54,481 nucleotides of DNA from Sulfuritalea sp. Lineage in GTDB: Bacteria; Pseudomonadota; Gammaproteobacteria; Burkholderiales; Rhodocyclaceae. The stretch covers positions 1 through 54,481 of the forward strand of contig JAMPYF010000031.1 of assembly GCA_023700805.1 (NCBI GenBank). Reading direction: 5' to 3'. Every line of letters starts with the position of its first letter. Positions within the stretch are counted from its first letter, which is position 1. The translations under genes and the position numbers were made by a program. The notes under the pieces are model-generated. The model worked only from the letters and a program-made list of their open reading frames with translations, was not told the origin of the DNA and ran no database searches. Below are positions 51,024 to 54,481 of this stretch, in pieces.

Positions 51024-52553
51024 ATGGCCAGCGTAGACCAAAAAGACCTTCTGCAAAGCCTGGGCATCGCCGGCGAGCTGGCCCGGGCCGGGACCGGATT
51101 CGCCTCGGAAAACCCGGCCAGGGGCGAGCCGATTGCCTGGGTGCGCCGTGCCGCCAGCGCCAACTATGAGGCGACCGTGACGGCGGCCGCGGCCGCTTTC
51201 GTGACATGGCGCGAGGTGCCGGCGCCGCAGCGTGGCGCGCTGGTGCGCGCCCTGGGCGAGGAACTGCGGCGGCACAAGGATCTGCTCGGCAGCCTGATCT
51301 CGCTCGAAACCGGGAAGATCAAGGCCGAAGGCGACGGCGAGGTGCAGGAAATGATCGACATCGCCGATTTCGCCGTGGGCCTTTCGCGCCAGTTGTACGG
51401 TCGCAGCATGCATTCGGAGCGCCGGCAACACCGGATGTTCGAACAGTGGCAGCCGCTGGGTCCGGTCGGCGTGATTACCGCATTCAATTTTCCCGCCGCG
51501 GTGTGGGCGTGGAATGCGCTGATCGCGGCAGTCTGCGGCGACACGGTGGTGTGGAAGCCGAGTCCCAAGGCGCCATTGACGGCGCTGGCCATTCATCGGC
51601 TGGCAGGCGAAGTGGCGCGGCAGCATGATGCCGCAGATGTCTTCGGCCTGCTGCTGTCCGACCGGCCGCAGCTCGGCCGGCGGATGGCCGGCGACCCGCG
51701 CCTGCCCTTGCTCTCCTTTACCGGTTCCTCCGCCGTCGGGCGCCGGGTGGCGCAGACCGTGGCGGCGCGCTTCGGCCGCAGCCTGCTCGAATGCTCGGGC
51801 AACAACGCGGTGATCGTCGATGAAACCGCCGATCTCGATCTGGCGCTGCGTGCCATTCTCTTCGGCGCGGTGGGCACCGCCGGCCAGCGCTGCACCTCGA
51901 CGCGCCGCCTGATCGTGCACGAGTCGCGCTATGCCGAAATCGTCCGCCGCCTGCTGGACGCCTACAGCGAGGTGTGCGTCGGCGATCCGCTGGCTGCTAG
52001 CACTCTGATGGGGCCGCTGATAGACGAAGCCGCACGCATGGATTTTGTCGCCGCGGTGGCCGAAGCCGAAGCCTGCGGCGGCACCGTGCTGTGCGGCGGC
52101 TGCGTTCTGGCGCGGCCCGGCTATTTCGTGCGGCCGACCCTGATCGAAGCCGAGAACGACTGGCCGGTGGTGCAACGCGAAACCTTCGGCCCCATTCTTT
52201 ACATCATGCGTTACCGGGACTTCGAGCAGGCACTGGCCATGCAGAATGCCGTGCCGCAAGGATTGTCCTCGGCCTTGTTCACGCTCGATCTGCGCCATGC
52301 GGAAAAATTTCTCGCCGCATCGGGCAGCGATTGCGGCATCGCCAACATCAATCTCGGCACCTCGGGCGCCGAGATCGGCGGCGCCTTCGGCGGCGAGAAG
52401 GAAACCGGCGGCGGCCGCGAGGCTGGCTCGGACGCCTGGAAGGCTTATATGCGCCGCCAGACCAATACGATCAATTGGGGTAGCGATCTGCCGCTTGCTC
52501 AGGGAATCGAATTTCTCCCCGGCGGAGTACAACGGAACCGAGAGAAAAATTGA
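51024..52553 (+). CDS. ALDH7-type aldehyde dehydrogenase (aminoadipate-semialdehyde type)
   Basis: This 509-residue NAD(P)-dependent ALDH has the cofactor loop TGSSAVGRRV, general base Glu in LLECSGNN and nucleophile Cys in GTAGQRCTSTRR. The closing INLGTSGAEIGGAFGGEKET and TNTINWG are typical of antiquitin/ALDH7 enzymes that oxidise alpha-aminoadipate semialdehyde (piperideine-6-carboxylate). It follows the arginase-OAT gene by 9 bases, so it is in the same operon. It may serve lysine catabolism or accept glutamate semialdehyde; the first is family knowledge, the second inference. Confidence 0.9.
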   Translation: MASVDQKDLLQSLGIAGELARAGTGFASENPARGEPIAWVRRAASANYEATVTAAAAAFVTWREVPAPQRGALVRALGEELRRHKDLLGSLISLETGKIKAEGDGEVQEMIDIADFAVGLSRQLYGRSMHSERRQHRMFEQWQPLGPVGVITAFNFPAAVWAWNALIAAVCGDTVVWKPSPKAPLTALAIHRLAGEVARQHDAADVFGLLLSDRPQLGRRMAGDPRLPLLSFTGSSAVGRRVAQTVAARFGRSLLECSGNNAVIVDETADLDLALRAILFGAVGTAGQRCTSTRRLIVHESRYAEIVRRLLDAYSEVCVGDPLAASTLMGPLIDEAARMDFVAAVAEAEACGGTVLCGGCVLARPGYFVRPTLIEAENDWPVVQRETFGPILYIMRYRDFEQALAMQNAVPQGLSSALFTLDLRHAEKFLAASGSDCGIANINLGTSGAEIGGAFGGEKETGGGREAGSDAWKAYMRRQTNTINWGSDLPLAQGIEFLPGGVQRNREKN

Positions 52554-52657
52554 GCCGATAAAAAGAGTCAACTTTTGAAATCTTTTGGCCGTTGAGCTAT
52601 CAAATGACAAAGATGGAGTTTGCAGGGAACCGCGAATAATCAGAGAGGAGGCGTGTC

Positions 52658-54481
52658 ATGTCGATCTTTGACCGTTATCAGGGCCGCTACGAATCCGCAC
52701 TGGAAGAAGACATGTCGGTCCAGGAGTACTTGGATCTGTGCCGCAACGAACCCGCGGCCTATGTCAGTGTCGCCGAGCGCATGCTCGCCGCGATCGGCGA
52801 ACCCGAACTGGTGGATACGCGGCTCGATCCGCGGCTGTCGCGCATTTTTGCCAACAAGATCATCAAGATCTACCCGGCTTTCCGCGACTTCTACGGCATG
52901 GAGGAGGTGATCGAGAACATCGTCGCCTACATCCGCCATGCGGCCCAGGGTCTCGAAGAGAAGAAACAGATTCTGTATCTGCTGGGCCCGGTAGGCGGCG
53001 GCAAATCCTCGCTGGCCGAGAAGCTGAAATCCCTGATCGAGAAGGAGCCTTTCTACGCAATCAAGGGTTCGCCGGTGCATGAGTCGCCGCTGGGCCTGTT
53101 CAAGCCTGAGGAGGATGGCCCCATCCTCGAAGAGGACTTCGGCATTCCGCGGCGTTACCTGAACACCATCATGTCGCCCTGGGCGGTCAAGCGCCTGCAC
53201 GAGTTCAACGGCGACATCACGCGGTTCCGCGTGGTCAAGCTGCGTCCCTCGGTGCTGCGTCAGATCGCCGTGTCGAAGACCGAGCCGGGCGACGAGAACA
53301 ACCAGGACATCTCCTCGCTGGTGGGCAAGATCGACATCCGCAAGCTCGAAGAGTATTCGCAGAACGATCCCGATGCCTACAGCTACTCGGGCGGACTGTG
53401 CCTGGCCAACCGCGGCCTGCTTGAATTCGTCGAGATGTTCAAGGCGCCGATCAAGGTCCTGCACCCGCTCTTGACGGCGACCCAGGAAAGCAACTACAAG
53501 GGCACGGAAGGTTTCGGCGCGATTCCCTTCGACGGCATGATCCTCGCCCACTCCAACGAGGCAGAGTGGATGGCGTTCAAGAACAACCGCAACAACGAGG
53601 CCTTCCTCGACCGCATCTACATCGTCAAGGTGCCTTACTGCCTGCGCGTCTCCGAAGAGGTCAAGATCTACGAGAAGCTGCTGGTGAACTCCTCGCTGGC
53701 GAAGGCGCCCTGCGCGCCCGACACGCTCCTGATGATGGCGCAGTTCGCCGTGCTGTCGCGCCTCAAGGAGCCGGAAAACTCGGCGATCTACTCGAAGATG
53801 CGCGTCTATGACGGCGAGAACCTCAAGGACACCGACCCCAAGGCCAAGTCCTACCAGGAGTACCGCGACTACGCCGGCGTCGACGAGGGCATGACCGGGT
53901 TGTCCACGCGCTTCGCCTTCAAGATCCTGTCCAAGGTGTTCAACTTCGACCACCGCGAGGTGGCCGCCAATCCTGTGCACCTGATGTACGTGCTGGAACA
54001 GCAGATCGAGCAGGAACAGTTCGCCCCCGAAGTGGAGCAGCGCTACCTGGGCTTCATCAAGGAGTTCCTCGCCCCGCGCTATGCCGAATTCATCGGCAAG
54101 GAAATCCAGACGGCCTACCTCGAATCGTATTCCGAGTACGGCCAGAACATCTTCGACCGTTACGTCACCTATGCCGACTTCTGGATCCAGGACCAGGAAT
54201 TCCGCGATCCGAACACCGGCGAGATCCTCGACCGCAGCGCGCTCAACGACGAGCTGGAGAAAATCGAGAAACCGGCCGGCATCAGCAACCCGAAGGACTT
54301 CCGCAACGAGGTGGTGAACTTCGTGCTGCGCGCCCGGGCCAAGAACGAGGGTATGAATCCGGCCTGGACTTCCTACGAGAAGCTGCGCGCCGTGATCGAG
54401 AAGAAGATGTTCTCCAACACCGAGGAACTGCTGCCGGTGATTTCCTTCAACAACAAGGCCAGCGCCGACGACCAGCGCAAG
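52658..54481 (+). CDS. prkA: PrkA serine protein kinase, 3' end outside the window
   Basis: 608 codons are present and the frame is still open at the window edge; full PrkA is about 640 residues. The AAA-type N-terminal half has Walker A LLGPVGGGKSSLAEKL and the conserved SPVHESPLGLF and GPILEEDFGIPRRYL stretches. The C-terminal half is the HPr-kinase-like PrkA domain. The start ATG has a strong AGAGGAGG 6 bases upstream. The usual partners yeaH and ycgB would be expected to the right. PrkA proteins act in stress and nitrogen-related responses. It is 104 bases from the ALDH gene, likely a separate transcript. Confidence 0.95.
   Translation, partial: MSIFDRYQGRYESALEEDMSVQEYLDLCRNEPAAYVSVAERMLAAIGEPELVDTRLDPRLSRIFANKIIKIYPAFRDFYGMEEVIENIVAYIRHAAQGLEEKKQILYLLGPVGGGKSSLAEKLKSLIEKEPFYAIKGSPVHESPLGLFKPEEDGPILEEDFGIPRRYLNTIMSPWAVKRLHEFNGDITRFRVVKLRPSVLRQIAVSKTEPGDENNQDISSLVGKIDIRKLEEYSQNDPDAYSYSGGLCLANRGLLEFVEMFKAPIKVLHPLLTATQESNYKGTEGFGAIPFDGMILAHSNEAEWMAFKNNRNNEAFLDRIYIVKVPYCLRVSEEVKIYEKLLVNSSLAKAPCAPDTLLMMAQFAVLSRLKEPENSAIYSKMRVYDGENLKDTDPKAKSYQEYRDYAGVDEGMTGLSTRFAFKILSKVFNFDHREVAANPVHLMYVLEQQIEQEQFAPEVEQRYLGFIKEFLAPRYAEFIGKEIQTAYLESYSEYGQNIFDRYVTYADFWIQDQEFRDPNTGEILDRSALNDELEKIEKPAGISNPKDFRNEVVNFVLRARAKNEGMNPAWTSYEKLRAVIEKKMFSNTEELLPVISFNNKASADDQRK

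Noticed and set aside
48657..52610. 1317-codon minus-strand frame opposite the arginase-OAT and ALDH genes
   Set aside because: Shadow of two well-defined enzymes with intact catalytic motifs on the plus strand.
52554..52657. Sigma-54 promoter before prkA (TGGCC followed by GAGC)
   Set aside because: GG and GC are separated by 7 bases instead of the required 10.
1..54481. CRISPR arrays, rRNA genes or intact insertion sequences
   Set aside because: No regularly spaced repeats, rRNA signatures or complete transposase genes were seen; only one tRNA gene was found.

Overview
The window joins a mobile island to a high-GC chromosome that looks betaproteobacterial. Protein style, a pssA gene, paired PimC/PimD-type acyl-CoA dehydrogenases and a multidomain PutA all fit something near Rhodocyclales/Sterolibacteriaceae, but no rRNA is present and the taxon is an inference. 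Bases 1 to about 16,012 are visibly less GC-rich than the rest and every convincing gene there reads leftward. Their right end is the operon gmtY-gmtZ-gmtX, the signature of Gamma-Mobile-Trio (GMT) islands: two proteins with tyrosine-recombinase motifs plus GmtX. A coiled-coil protein and a RecD2-like helicase follow by 4-bp overlaps. After an 874-bp gap with hairpins and a recombinase relic come a HEPN-SNF2 helicase and a sacsin-type GHKL ATPase with a C-terminal Cys4/HNH-like domain, a plausible two-gene anti-phage module. The island sits inside a DUF2461 gene, whose first 98 codons remain at 16,016-16,309. Its other end lies left of the window.

From 16.3 to 27.1 kb is a catabolic cluster: alpha/beta hydrolase, zinc alcohol dehydrogenase, acyl-CoA thioesterases, CoA ligase and a heteromeric acyl-CoA dehydrogenase pair on the minus strand, then an MFS transporter, a nitronate-monooxygenase-like flavoprotein and an IclR regulator on the plus strand. 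From 27.1 to 31.9 kb are mixed genes: an exported protein, isochorismatase-like hydrolase, PssA, exported hydrolase, OsmC, DUF2784 and hemerythrin. From 31.9 to 42.1 kb a second minus-strand run encodes epoxide hydrolase, dienoyl-CoA isomerase, CoA ligase, MaoC hydratase, a ComB-family protein, thioesterase, enoyl-CoA hydratase, a large acyl-CoA dehydrogenase and a second heteromeric pair. Together the two runs look like CoA activation and beta-oxidation of a cyclic or branched carboxylic acid; the substrate cannot be read from the sequence.

At 42.4 kb is tRNA-His with a strong promoter and terminator, followed by a two-copy 43-bp repeat and a metallo-beta-lactamase/cyclic-nucleotide-domain protein. 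From 45.1 to 52.6 kb is an amino-acid module: PutA, divergent from an arginase fused to ornithine aminotransferase, then an ALDH7-type dehydrogenase. Together these could take arginine through ornithine and glutamate semialdehyde to glutamate, with PutA also using proline. The window ends inside prkA.

Five copies of one intergenic palindromic repeat family lie between 18.3 and 40.9 kb. Two of them end exactly where a gene starts and appear to supply its ribosome-binding site.
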